This document shows positions 1 through 9,790 of a stretch of DNA of 64,000 nucleotides, in pieces. The stretch's first letter is position 1, and each line of letters opens with the position of its first letter. Made by a program: the position numbers and the translations under genes. The stretch is taken from positions 434,001-498,000 of the forward strand of contig QJPP01000002.1 of assembly GCA_003996215.1 (NCBI GenBank), read 5' to 3'. The DNA comes from Jaltomata sinuosa (taxonomy: Eukaryota > Streptophyta > Magnoliopsida > Solanales > Solanaceae). The notes beneath the pieces were generated by a model, which made no database searches, was not told the DNA's origin, and saw only the letters and a program-made list of their open reading frames with translations.

Positions 1-1219
1 ATGTTGAGTGAGAATCGCATCTTTCAATGTGGTAAGGGCAAAGGTAAAGCGGTGCTGAGTTGCTTCGCTCTTAATAGGAAGCCTACAGTAGTGAAACATA
101 AACAAAATACTTCTATTTACCAGTAAGGTGCTGTTTGGACCCCTTATAGGTCTGTTTTCACTCAGTAAGGAATTATAGACTATTTTCGTAAGCCAACCCG
201 GTATTTTAATCAGCTTTCAAGAGAATGGTGTACAAGTTAAGTGCACAAAACTTTCATTGAAGGTCATTTTTGTTCATTTGGATTCTTACCATTGGTGATA
301 ATGTTATCTTTTTATGTCGTGTAACCTCCATTTACTAGCAGAGTAGAGAACAACAAAGTGAAGCAAAAGAAAAGAGGTATAGACCAAAAACCAAATCTCA
401 CATGTATTCAGTGTTTGCACCTAACACACTTCGTGCATCTCCCAATCTAATCTGCCATTGTAGCTAAATTTGTTAATACTGTCAACTATTCTCCTAATCT
501 TAGCGTCACTTCTAGAAGTTGAGAGTCTTCTTGATGGGAAGGTTTTCAGCTCCATCCTTCTTGTATTCAATAAGAAATCCGGAAATTTGGAGCAGAAGCG
601 TGGTTCATGTTTCTATCAACGTTCTCCAGATAAAGCACTATTTTCAGGTTTTGTTCAGGTCTATTAACTCATTGGATAATCAAAGAGTGGCTTTGATGCT
701 TATGAAAATTCTAGTATGTAAAATATTGTTATCCTGACTAAACAAAACGGAGCTCTGGCTCTTGTTCTCCTATATCTTTACAAGAGATGTTCTTTTTAAC
801 AAATTGGAATGCTTAAATCCTAGAAGAGATATTTGTTCTCTGTGAAAGCAAATCAAGTTCTGCCAGTAAATTCAGAAGTTCAATATCTCCAAAATGTATA
901 AACCTTCAATTCTGTCCATAAGTTTCATAACCCTTTCTTCTTTCCATATAATTAAAGTTAAAGGATGACATATTTCTGTACATATGAGCTCGATGAAAAA
1001 CTTATCTATAGCCATATACACTTCAAATTTCATGAACACACACACACTCACATGTATTATGTTTGTATGAACAACAAACAAAGCTAATTGGAGCTTGTTT
1101 ATTAGGACACTTAGATCCATCACATTAGCTCACAATACAAATTATTAATAACATGACACTTCCTCAGATTCTATAACAGTAACTCTAACTGCAAAGGCCC
1201 AAGGAAAGTTACTACTAAC
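1..1219 (-). other. CRY2 intron 1 (partial)
   Basis: The stretch starts at the intron 1 donor and runs to the window edge. No cryptochrome exon 2 sequence (the conserved region just after NHLYD) is readable in it. Its short open frames have no coding character. Intron 1 therefore exceeds 1.2 kb or exon 2 lies just outside. Confidence 0.6.
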
Positions 1220-1532
1220 CATATAGATGATTATACACAACTTTTGTTGCTCCAACAGCATCGACACACTCCGTGAGAGCAGAAAGTGTACTCTGAGCTT
1301 TGATCAGCACAAGTTCAGCCCCAAGAGATTTCAAAGACAGTTCCAACTGAATTAGAGATTGCTTCAGCCACCATCTTGAAACTCTACCTGGATAAAATTG
1401 CCCTTCTTCCTTAGGACACCATATAAATACCGGTAAAACACTTCCATTTCTAGCAGCAGCAGCTAAAGCTGGATTATCCTCAATTCTCAAATCCCTCCTA
1501 AACCACACAATAGTCTTGGAATTGCTCTCCAT
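1220..1532 (-). CDS. CRY2: Cryptochrome 2 (blue-light receptor), exon 1 only
   Basis: First coding exon of a plant cryptochrome, a flavin-binding blue-light receptor of the photolyase family that acts mainly in the nucleus in photomorphogenesis and flowering. The ATG at 1532 opens MESNSKTIVWFRRDL; an in-frame TTG two codons upstream (1538) is not a plausible start. The exon gives 104 residues plus one base and ends at a donor reading G|GTTAGT (GT at 1219-1218), just after the NHLY motif where plant CRY genes normally split. Visible family motifs are the photolyase N-terminal strand (TIVWFRRDLRIEDNPAL), FIWCP, EEGQFYPGRVSRWW and KSLGAEL. The wording (TIVWFRRDLRIEDNP, PVFIWCP, EGQFYPG) is closer to CRY2 than to CRY1. 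Later exons (FAD domain, C-terminal tail) lie beyond position 1 of the window. Which CRY2 copy or species cannot be decided here. Confidence 0.93.
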
Positions 1533-1560
1533 TTCCAACTACTCAGTTTTAACAGATCCC

Positions 1561-1994
1561 ACAAAATTTGAACAAAACCAAACAATCCCCAACAATATCT
1601 TCAGTTCAGCTCTTTCATCCCAAAGCTCACAATATCATAAAAATCCCATCTTTGCTCAAACTTCAGTCCAATTTCTCATCATATTCCCAAGAAAACTAGC
1701 ATACTTCGTGAAAAATAATATTTTGCCAAAACCCAAGTAAAGCCAACCAGTACTAATACTCAAGAAACCAAGATTCCCACAAAATTGGACAAATCCAAAC
1801 AATCCCCAACAAATATACTCTCTTCAGCTCTTGAACCCAAATCTCAGAATATCATAAAAATCCAATCTTGATCAAAATTCAGTCCAGTTTCTCATCATAT
1901 TCCCAAGAAAACCATCATACTTAGTGAAAAATCATATTTTGCCAAAACCCAAGTAAAGAAAACCAGTACTAATACTCAAGAAACCAAGATCAAT
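1561..1994. repeat. Two-copy tandem duplication upstream of CRY2 start
   Basis: Two imperfect direct copies of about 217 bp lie at about 1561-1778 and 1779-1994. Both contain the landmarks CAATCCCCAACAA, CATCATATTCCCAAGAAAAC, ATTTTGCCAAAACCCAAGTAAAG and CAGTACTAATACTCAAGAAACC in the same order. The block begins 28 bp upstream of the CRY2 ATG, so it probably covers part of the 5' UTR or leader intron. Differences between copies are scattered substitutions and small indels, so the duplication is not very recent. Confidence 0.85.
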
Positions 1995-2984
1995 CTCACC
2001 CATACCAATAATTCTACAAGAAAATGTCAGAAGAGAACCAATAAGAGATTTACTACTGAAATTTAGTACCAAGATTGGTGTAACCAAGACAATAGATCAG
2101 ATAAGACAAAATCCAAGAACAACTATTAGGAACATACCACATGGGGTATCAAAATCTGCTGAGATGCAAAAAAAGAAAAAGGATAGTAAGTAAAAGATTA
2201 GACTTCATGTGATCAAGTGGAATGGCCTCAAGACAAAAGTCCAATAGCTGCAGCTCTCTAGAAGAATAATTATCCTAAAAAATGTCATCTGCAGGACCAC
2301 CAAACCAATTACTCAAAATGAAAAATAAATAAAATAACAAAGAATTTAACAGCTTTCTATTATAGTACGAAAGACCCTTAACAGTAATTCAGATTTCTTG
2401 TTTGTTCTTTCCTTTTTGGTTTAAATTTTAATATATTTTTGTATTAGGTATCTTGCTAAATAACGTATTCAATGACATATAAACTTTAGGATCTGATTTC
2501 ATACTAATTATAGTATCTAGCATCATGATTCATGTCCACTTTTTAGGTGGCCATTTTGGATAACAGTAAAATTATCTCTGTGTGATCTATATGTCACGAG
2601 TTTGAGTCGTGAAAACAATCACTAATACTTATATTAGAATAAACTATCTATATCATCATCTTCCTTAGGGTGCGATCCTTCTCTAAATTCTCTGTTAATG
2701 TTGGATACTTTGTGCACCAAGCTGTCTTTTGTTTTACTTGCAAAGTGTAGATGAGGGTATCTAAAAAAGTTCTTTTTGTTTTGTATCTCATGTCTGCCCA
2801 TGAAAAATTATACCTTAAACTTCTATGCATTTTTGCATACTATGCCATGAGAATACATATTTGATTCTAACTTTTATCTTTTGCCTTAGAAGAATAATTT
2901 AAAGCTATAGGAAATCAAATTTATTTAGGATTTGATATTTCTAAGTTTATTTAAATAGATTTTCCTATTTTGAGTTAAAATAAG
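1995..2984. other. Intergenic or upstream CRY2 region, nothing recognised
   Basis: AT-rich DNA upstream of CRY2. The promoter and any leader intron should lie here, but I see no element that fixes a transcription start. A weak minus-strand open frame (2648-2830) has no recognisable protein signature. Confidence 0.4.
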
Positions 2985-3115
2985 GGGAAGGATCGGACCA
3001 TAAGGATATATTGTACACGGTTTTATCTTATATTTCTGCCAAAGACTGTTTTCATAGCTCGAACTTATGACCTCATGTGAAGCAACTTTATCAGTTACGT
3101 CATGCTCTCCTTCAT
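2985..3115 (-). mobile_element. Degenerate tRNA-derived SINE (Au/TS-like)
   Basis: The segment reads as a decayed copy of the common plant SINE block: GGGGAAGGATCGGACCATAA, then ATATTGTACACGG, a TTTCTGCCAAAG piece, then GCTCGAACTTATGACCTC and GCAACTTTATCAGTTACG. The last parts are the reverse complement of a pol III B box and of the tRNA-like 5' end, so the element points leftwards. A younger relative of the same block is at 18340-18435. No target-site duplication was found. Confidence 0.6.
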
Positions 3116-3433
3116 GTATGTGAAACATGAATTCATATATTATCCTTTGAAATAAAAAATCATGATAAAATTATAGTAAAACTTTGTGATATATTTTTAA
3201 TTTTAAAGTCCGTTAATACTTATAAATCTTGCAAGAGTTATGGAGTACTAACTTTTTAAAAGTCAATTCTTTTGCTTTTCTGCAATGACCTTTTTTTACA
3301 TAATAATTGTACTATGACATCCTTAAGTATGATTTTTATCAAATCATAATTATTCTAAATGACAACGTTGTGATGTGTACGTTATTGAAAATATTTTTCA
3401 TCCAATTTAATGCCAGACGTGTTCTGAGGAGTT

Positions 3434-4038
3434 TAGGGATAAGTATGGTACGGTATGATACGATATTGAAAACTTAATAATCTTGATTTTGATTTTTAAA
3501 AATTCAATATTATTGTCATACCTAGTAATAAGGTACTATACGGTATTTTTAAGTTTAATTTTGATATTTTGTACTATGATAAATCGATAATCATAGTTTG
3601 TTCGATTTTGACTTATATACAATCATATAATAGAGAATTATGACTTTGGCTTTTCTATAAACGTCATACTAACACCTTAAACATGTAAAAATATTTTTTT
3701 TAAAAAGTACAAAACAATTCCCGTCGTTATTCAATTACACAAAAGAGACATTTCAATCAAGATAGAGTAATTAAAGTTCCAACCTCTAAGCAATTAGTTA
3801 TTGAATACCAGTTTATAAATTTATTAGCATAATAATAATATATATGAATTGTATATATAATTATATATTTTGATATGGTATTTAATATTTTAATATTTTT
3901 TTCATAAATACTGAATACCATATGTTTTTAAAATATATACTAAATATCATATCAAATATTATAATATTAAAATTGCAATATCAAAATTCTAAATTTTAAT
4001 ATGATAATTTGGTATCTATTGTATCATGCTCACCTCTA
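3434..4038. mobile_element. hAT-like fold-back element, AT-rich, old copy
   Basis: The left end TAGGGATAAGTATGGTACGG is matched in inverted orientation by the right end (reverse complement TAGAGGTGAGCATGATAC). The interior is rich in GGTATGGTA/TACCATA-type self-complementary pieces and has no open frame. The ends belong to the same TAGGGGTG-type group as the elements at 22799, 27991 and 56951. Flanking bases give only a weak 8-bp duplication (about 5 of 8 matching), consistent with age. Confidence 0.5.
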
Positions 4039-4284
4039 ATTAGTTCACTCTTAGATGAAAAAACAAAAAATAAACTTTAAAATAAACAAGTAGATAAGAT
4101 TGAGCTATTGACACATGAAAAATTGGAAGTCAAATGTTAACATAATTTTCTTTTGGAAGTTAGTTATTTAGGCCCCCCAATTTACAATATTTTCACCAAA
4201 GCCATGTAAGGTCTAACAGAAAATTAGCGAGACAGTTTTCCATTTAGAGAAAACAAAGACTGTATTCATCATCACACAACTGTA

Positions 4285-4407
4285 CATACTATTAAAAATA
4301 AAGATTTATCTCATCGTAAATTAGTAAAAAATTTGTGTTATATATCATGATTTTTCGTCGAACTAGCTCGCTGAGAAAATGCATGGTAGAAAACAGATGC
4401 TCATTAA
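4285..4407. mobile_element. Left half of a CACTA-type MITE, split by the Copia insertion
   Basis: The sequence runs CATACTATTAAAAATAAAG ... GCTCGCTGAGAAAATGCATGG ... GATGCTCATTAA and then breaks at the Copia LTR. The same order of motifs, unbroken, is found at 31938-32198. The missing right half is at 16778-16909. Confidence 0.7.
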
Positions 4408-4700
4408 TGATAAAATTTGTACACTACAGATTTTTCTCAATCTCCATTAATGGCCATTATAGCTAAGCTCACATTTTGAGAGAAGAGAGAAGAAATATTA
4501 TTCATTGTGTTGATCATAGAATGAGTACAGTGCTATATACTACTAAGACTAACTGTACAACTGTCAATATCAGTAAAATATTTGTAACTACTTTGTACAC
4601 ATGTCTAACCAACTTGCTCCTACAATTAACTAACTACTACTTGATCTAACAGACCATTTTACCCTGCATCACACACCACTAAGTTATTCCCATTTCATCA
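4408..4700 (-). repeat. Copia 3' LTR
   Basis: 293 bp, on the minus strand starting TGATGAAATGGG and ending TTTTATCA. A hand alignment to the other LTR shows 14 substitutions, all transitions, and one 3-bp gap, i.e. about 5% divergence. It contains AT-rich regulatory sequence, but I assign no TATA box with confidence. Confidence 0.93.
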
Positions 4701-4709
4701 CTCCTCCTC
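4701..4709 (-). other. Copia polypurine tract
   Basis: On the minus strand GAGGAGGAG directly abuts the TGATGAAA start of the 3' LTR, the expected site for plus-strand DNA priming. Confidence 0.8.
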
Positions 4710-5476
4710 AAGCTGGTAGGTATGAAGATATTCAGCATACCAAGCTTGCCTACAAGATGTTCATGTTGTGGTCTGGGCAACCCTTTAGTCAATAGATCTG
4801 CTAGCTGATCCTTGGAGCTTACATGCACTGTTTTAATCACATGTTCTTGAATTTTCTGTCTAATGAAGTGACAGTCAATTTCAATATGTTTAGTCCTCTC
4901 ATGGAACACTGGATTGGCTGCAATTTGTAATGCTGCCCTGCTATAACTATACACAATCACAGGTTCTGTCACTTCACTATGTAGTTCCTTCAGCAAAGCT
5001 GTCAATCATACTACTTATGAAACTGCATTGGCCATACTCCTGTACTCAGCCTCTGCTGAGCTTCTAGACACCACATTATGTTTTTTAGACTTCCAGGAAA
5101 CCAATGAACTTCCATGTTTGATGAGGAAACCTGAGACTGATCTTCTAGTGTTAGGACAAGATGCCCAGTCTGCATCACAAAAGACTGTCACTGAATTAGA
5201 AGCTTTGCTGCTCAAGAGGATCCCCAAGGCTGGTTCTCTCTTAATATATTTCATGACTCTAACTGCTGCATCCCAATGTGACCTCTTTGCTTATTGTAGA
5301 AACTGGCTAAGGGTCTGTACTGAGTAGGCTATGTCAGGCCTTGTTAATGTTAAGTAGAGCATCTTACCAATCAGTCTTTGGTATTGTGCTTTGTCTTCTA
5401 GTATCTCATCATCCTTGTTCTGTGTCAATTCATCTATTTCTTGTGTTGTCATCTTTGTATTAACTTCCAGAGGTGT
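4710..5476 (-). pseudogene. Copia RNase H region, broken
   Basis: Two frames carry the Copia RNase H signature. Frame 5015-5254 has FCDADWASCPNTRRSVSGF and the SSAEAEYRSMA block with its catalytic acidic residues. Frame 4679-5005 has the ANPVFHERTKHIEIDCHF block and QLADLLTKGLP near the C-terminus. Between RT and RNase H, the piece with QRLIGKMLYLTLTRPDIAYS (about 5300-5410) is preserved but flanked by in-frame stops near 5300 and 5477. The position where family members usually have a conserved DN is S-Y here. This is a decayed copy and cannot give an intact enzyme. Confidence 0.88.
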
Positions 5477-6413
5477 CTAAGCAGGTTTAGCTGATCCTAG
5501 TCCCAAGTTTGATATTATTTTAAGTGCATACTTCCTTTGGTTTACTAAGACACCTTTAGAAGATCTGCTAAACTCCATTCCAAGAAAAAACTTTAGTGCT
5601 CCTAAGTCTTTGATCTTGAATGTTTTATGCAATGTTGCCTTGGTTTCTTCAATGACATCAAGGCTACTGCCTATCACTAGCATATCATCCACATAGATCA
5701 AGATAATAACAACATGAGTGTCTTTTCTCTTTATGAACAATGAATGATCCAAAGAGCTTTGAACAAAGTCTGATTGGATTAATGCCTCAGACAACTTGAG
5801 GTTCCACTGCCTACTAGCTTGCTTTAAGCCATAGAGGGATTTAACAAGTCTGCAAACTACACCAGGCTCCCCCTGACTTGGTAAACCCTGAGGAAGCTGC
5901 ATGTAAACTTCATCATGGAAATCACCCTGCAGAAATGCATTATACACATCCAGTTGATGAACATGCCAATTATGTTGTACAGCTAAGGACAAAACAACTC
6001 TCATAGTGGCAATCTTGACCACAGGAGAGAAGGTCTCATGATAGTCAAGCCCCTCATGTTGGTTGTAACCTTTTAGCAACCAATCTAGCTTTGAACCTTT
6101 CAACCTCACCTGAAGCCTTGAGCTTCACTTTATAGACCCATCTGCAACCAATAGCAACCTTACCAGGAGGCAGAGGAACTAAGTCCCATGTATGGTTGTC
6201 CTGCAGAACCTGAAGCTCCAACTGCATGGCTTCAATCCATCTGCAGTCTTGACTAGCCTCTTGATAGGATGTAGGTTCTTGGACAGTAGATAAAGCTCCT
6301 AGGTAAGCCTGATGGGCAGGTGAGAGGGCAACATATGAGAGGAATGCATGAACGGGATACAACACAGTAGTTGTTGTCTTCTTAGTCACATAATCAACAT
6401 GCCAAAGTGGCAA
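5477..6413 (-). pseudogene. Copia reverse transcriptase region, frameshifted
   Basis: The N-terminal part (6054-6413) holds the pre-RT block with WIEAMQLELQ, NHTWDLVPLPPG and CRWVYKVKLKASGEVERFKA. A frameshift near 6060-6110 moves to the frame 5477-6109, which carries the polymerase core: HETFSPVVK, LDVYNAFLQGDF, KSLYGLKQASRQW, the YVDDM catalytic box and FKIKDLGALKFFLG. Order and spacing are typical of plant Copia RT. The frameshift and downstream stops make it inactive as read. Confidence 0.92.
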
Positions 6414-6768
6414 CTTAGAAACCGTCTGAGACTTTCTCAGTTGAACAGGAGCTGGTGGGGGAGTGAAGCAGGAAGATTAAGGGAGAAAAATGTAGTAGCA
6501 GGTGAAGGTATGGTAGGAGGAACAAGAGAAGGAATAAGGTCAGCATCTTCATGAGAACTTGGAATATCCACCAAAGGGCTAGAATGAGGGGATGCAACAT
6601 GCTCAATTAGAGTAGAAGGATCACTGAAAGGATCAAGATCTGCAGACCAATTAAATTATTGAACCTGAGGTGTGTTTTCAGCAACATTCTTAAAAGGGTA
6701 AACATGCTCTCTGAAGGTGACATATCTGTTAATAAAGAACCTCTCCTTGATCAGATCAAATAGGATAT
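6414..6768 (-). pseudogene. Copia integrase C-terminal and linker region
   Basis: Downstream continuation of the integrase frame after the nested insertion. The coding sense resumes at the 6764-6768 target copy and runs through a proline/serine-rich, poorly conserved linker towards RT. The minus-strand frame 6415-6606 is part of this linker, partly out of frame. Conserved catalytic residues are not expected in this stretch. Confidence 0.6.
6764..6768. repeat. Target-site duplication GATAT (left copy)
   Basis: GATAT directly precedes the TGTAACACC start of the nested LTR element and is repeated exactly at 14024-14028 after its TGACA end. Five bases is the usual length for LTR retrotransposon integration. 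Confidence 0.95.
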
Positions 6769-9056
6769 TGTAACACCCCAGAAATTAAACCAGCTATCTA
6801 AGTTAAAAACCTCAGAAAATTCCATGTTTCAGGAATGACGGGTCCAAACCACGGACCGTGGTTCAAACCACGGGTCGTGGAATAGAACCGTGGTTCCTGT
6901 CTGTTTGGTTCAGCCTCTAGTCTAGAACCACGAGTGGGTTCTACGGACCGTGGTTCAAACCACGGGTCCGTCCTGTCCACTCGTGGAATGCATATAAGAG
7001 GAGTGGCAAGTCCCTCAGGTTTCACGACTGGGTTCGACGACCCGTCATTTGAACGACAACCCATCATTTGAACGATGACCCATCGTCTTGAGTCATGGTT
7101 TGACCGGAGGTTAACTGACTCCCCAGGAACGATGAGTCCAGCTGGCGACCCGTCATTTAAATAACGGATCCATCCTGTCGAGTCGTAGACCACCTTCTGC
7201 AGACTGTCTAGTCGACCAGGTTCCATGAGTTGGAACCACGAGCCGTGGTTCAAACTACGACCCGTGGAACTAACCCGTAGAACCTGAAGCCGACCCATTT
7301 TCCAATTTTTTCTAAATTAAATCCCAGGGGTATTTTAGTCATTACCCACCCTTTTAACTCCTAAGTGAGGTCATTTTGACTATTTCAAGAAGGGTTTTCA
7401 CCCTTATCATCCTAAGTCTCTTCTAAATCCTTCATTCACCTCCCAAAAAGGAAGAGAATTCCCCCAAGCTCAAGGTCTAAGCTTCAAGTACAAGTCTCCT
7501 AAGTCTTTCGAATTCAAGTGGGTTAGCTTCAATCAAGGTATGTGGGTAATCAACAATGGGTTCCTTTCACCCTTGTGCCCAAAACTCCTAATTCAAATTT
7601 TGATTTCATGATATTCAAATTAGGGTTCTTATCCAATTTTTATGGGTTTTGCTAAATATGATCTTCTCATAATTTGATTATGAAATTACTATTAAATTGC
7701 ATGATTTCACATAGTTTTTACATGTTAACTCTTATTTCATGAATTGAAGTTTAACCATGGAAATTTCTACATGCATGAAGTTGATTTAAGCAAATTGGAT
7801 TTGATAGCATGTTTCTTATGGATTTTCAAGCATGTGCATGCCTAGTTCCTATGATTCTATGAAAGTATATATTTTATAAAAATTGAACTAGAGCCATGCA
7901 AATTTTACAAGTCATGAAGTATGCAATTCTTTCCATGTTATGAAGTATTATGCAAGACAAGACACTCAATGTTCCATCAATGCTCATGAGCCATTTTCTA
8001 AACTAAAACTCATGAGTAGTATGACGATCCGGGGTATGAACAAGTATGAATAAGCATGAATAAGTATGAACAAGTATGATCAAGTATGAATAAGTTATGA
8101 ACAAGTTTGGCATGAGATTGTGTCACTATGAATTTATGAGCTATATGTATGCATGTTTTGGGAGTAGTACTTAGCATCGAGCGATGAGGGTTCGATTACC
8201 CAAGTCCAAAACTACGTAGCCAACGTAGATAATTTATTGCCCGATTGGTGTATGAAAGTGGTTTCACATCTTGATTAATGGTGTCCTTGCCTTAGCGGGG
8301 CATAGGACAACTTTTCCAACTAGGGTTACATAGTTGAGGATGGTGGCACGTGCTTTGGCAAGGTTCGGGCCAGCTTTGCTAACTAGGGTTATATAATTGG
8401 ATTTCATGTAGCTCGCATGGTCTAATGTCGGTTATAGGAAACTCCCGTATGAATGATTTCAAGTTTTCTAAGCTTTATGATATCTTATTTGAAAGTTTTG
8501 ACTACTAACTCATGCTTATTACTCAAACTATGATATTTACCTATGACTTCTTTGATTATGCATGAACTCAATTTTCAATTATGTTGTAAGCATGTTTTCA
8601 TATTATTTATGCACATCTCACATATTCAGTACATCCTATAGTACTGACCCATATTTGCGTTGCATCTTATTGACGATGCAGATCCAGGTTTCCATTCTCA
8701 GACACGTGGCTAGTGTTCGTGGGCCATTCAGTGAGGGTTTGTGAGTCCTCATTTTTTGAGGGCTAGTAGAGTCTAGTTCAGTATTTTCCCTTCAGTACTT
8801 AGAGTTAGCTGGGGGCTTGTCCCAGCAAATCTTTATGCCTTATGTAGAGGCTTTTCAGACATAGACAGTATTCGAGTCTTTTGGATCCTGTATGCTTATT
8901 CGGCTTGACTATCCATTTATTGCTATTTCGACTTTATCTATTCTGCTTCCGCTTATCTTTTGTTATGCTTGAGAATGCTATGACCAAGTGTTACCTTGGA
9001 GCACTTGTGATCCCAAGTCCCATGTTACGTCTAGAGGGTAACCTCGAGGTGTGACA
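6769..9056 (+). repeat. Gypsy-type 5' LTR (2288 bp)
   Basis: Begins TGTAACACCCC and ends GAGGTGTGACA. The first 550 bp are packed with short palindromes built from CCACG/CGTGG and GACGGGTC units. A TATA-like CATATAAGAGG sits near 6990. At 8036-8105 there is a run of about seven TATGAACAAG-type decamers. The 166-residue minus-strand open frame at 6798-7298 only reflects this repeat composition. Confidence 0.95.
8036..8105 (+). repeat. Decamer tandem repeat in the 5' LTR
   Basis: About seven imperfect copies of TATGAACAAG / TATGAATAAG in a row. The matching array in the other LTR (13022-13073) has about five, so copy number has changed since insertion. Confidence 0.85.
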
Positions 9057-9059
9057 AAC

Positions 9060-9072
9060 TTGGTATCAGAGT
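9060..9072 (+). other. Primer binding site of the Gypsy-type element
   Basis: TTGGTATCAGAGT lies four bases inside the 5' LTR and is complementary to the 3' end of initiator tRNA-Met, the common plant LTR-element primer. Confidence 0.85.
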
Positions 9073-9267
9073 CTCAGGTTCAAGAGTCCTAGAGTGTCTG
9101 AAAGCCGCACTAAGTAGAGTCTCTTTCATGGGTGTGAAGTACGCCACACTTATGAGAGGGAGGCTATGAGGTGTTTTAGGAAAAACTTCACTTCTTCATG
9201 TTCACTATCGTGTGATAGAGTTTGACTCTTCTTACCCTTCTAATCCGTTCTATACACATTTCAGATA

Positions 9268-9790
9268 ATGTCTCCATAAAGAAACCCCATGAGCAATGTT
9301 AATCTGACCACTCCAGATCATGAGGTTACGAATGCGGAATTTCGTGAAGCCATTTGAATTTTGGCTCAAGCTATGACCACTCAGTTGAATGAGAAAGAGA
9401 GACTAAAGAAGAAAAAGAGGAAGAACAAGAAGACCAGAACATGGAACCAATCGTCTTCTCAGCATAGGTCATCCGGACCAACCCCATCTCCAGTTAGCAC
9501 ACCTGCCCTCGATTCTCAGTCTTGTCACAATAGGGCTCCAAAGACCTTGAGGTACCCTCGTTGTAGTAGATGCGGTAAGTTTCATCTAGGTGAGTGTCTT
9601 GCTGGCAAAGGGAGTGTTTTGGGTGTGGTCAGTTAGGCCATAAGACCAGGGATTTCCCCTCATCTAAGTGGAGCAACGGTGGTGTTCAGCTCTAAAGACA
9701 ATTCCTTTCATTGCCTAGCCAGTTGGGTCAGAGTATTCCTCCAAAAGTTGAATCAGGTACGTCACTAGATTTCCTTCCTGTATATGTCCA
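9268..9790 (+). pseudogene. Gypsy gag remnant with CCHC zinc knuckle
   Basis: The ATG at 9268 is followed after two codons by a stop. The frame then continues with VTNAEFREAI, another stop, and LAQAMTTQLNEKERLKKKKRKN. A basic stretch leads to CSRCGKFHLGECLAGKG, then a one-base frameshift, then CFGCGQLGHKTRD, giving a tandem CCHC-type nucleic-acid-binding knuckle of the kind in Ty3/Gypsy gag. The central capsid part is missing, probably by deletion. The apparent start at 9361 is a TTG inside the gag frame, not a true start. Non-functional. Confidence 0.75.

Noticed and set aside
1533..1538. TTG two codons upstream as CRY2 start
   Set aside because: The ATG at 1532 is the first proper start and agrees with the short N-terminus of CRY2 proteins.
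6798..7298. 166-codon minus-strand open frame
   Set aside because: It lies in the palindromic part of the Gypsy LTR; the other LTR carries a broken equivalent (11802-12211). The frame reflects base composition, not a gene.
8562..8744. 60-codon frame repeated at 13529-13711
   Set aside because: Present twice only because it lies in both LTRs of the same element.
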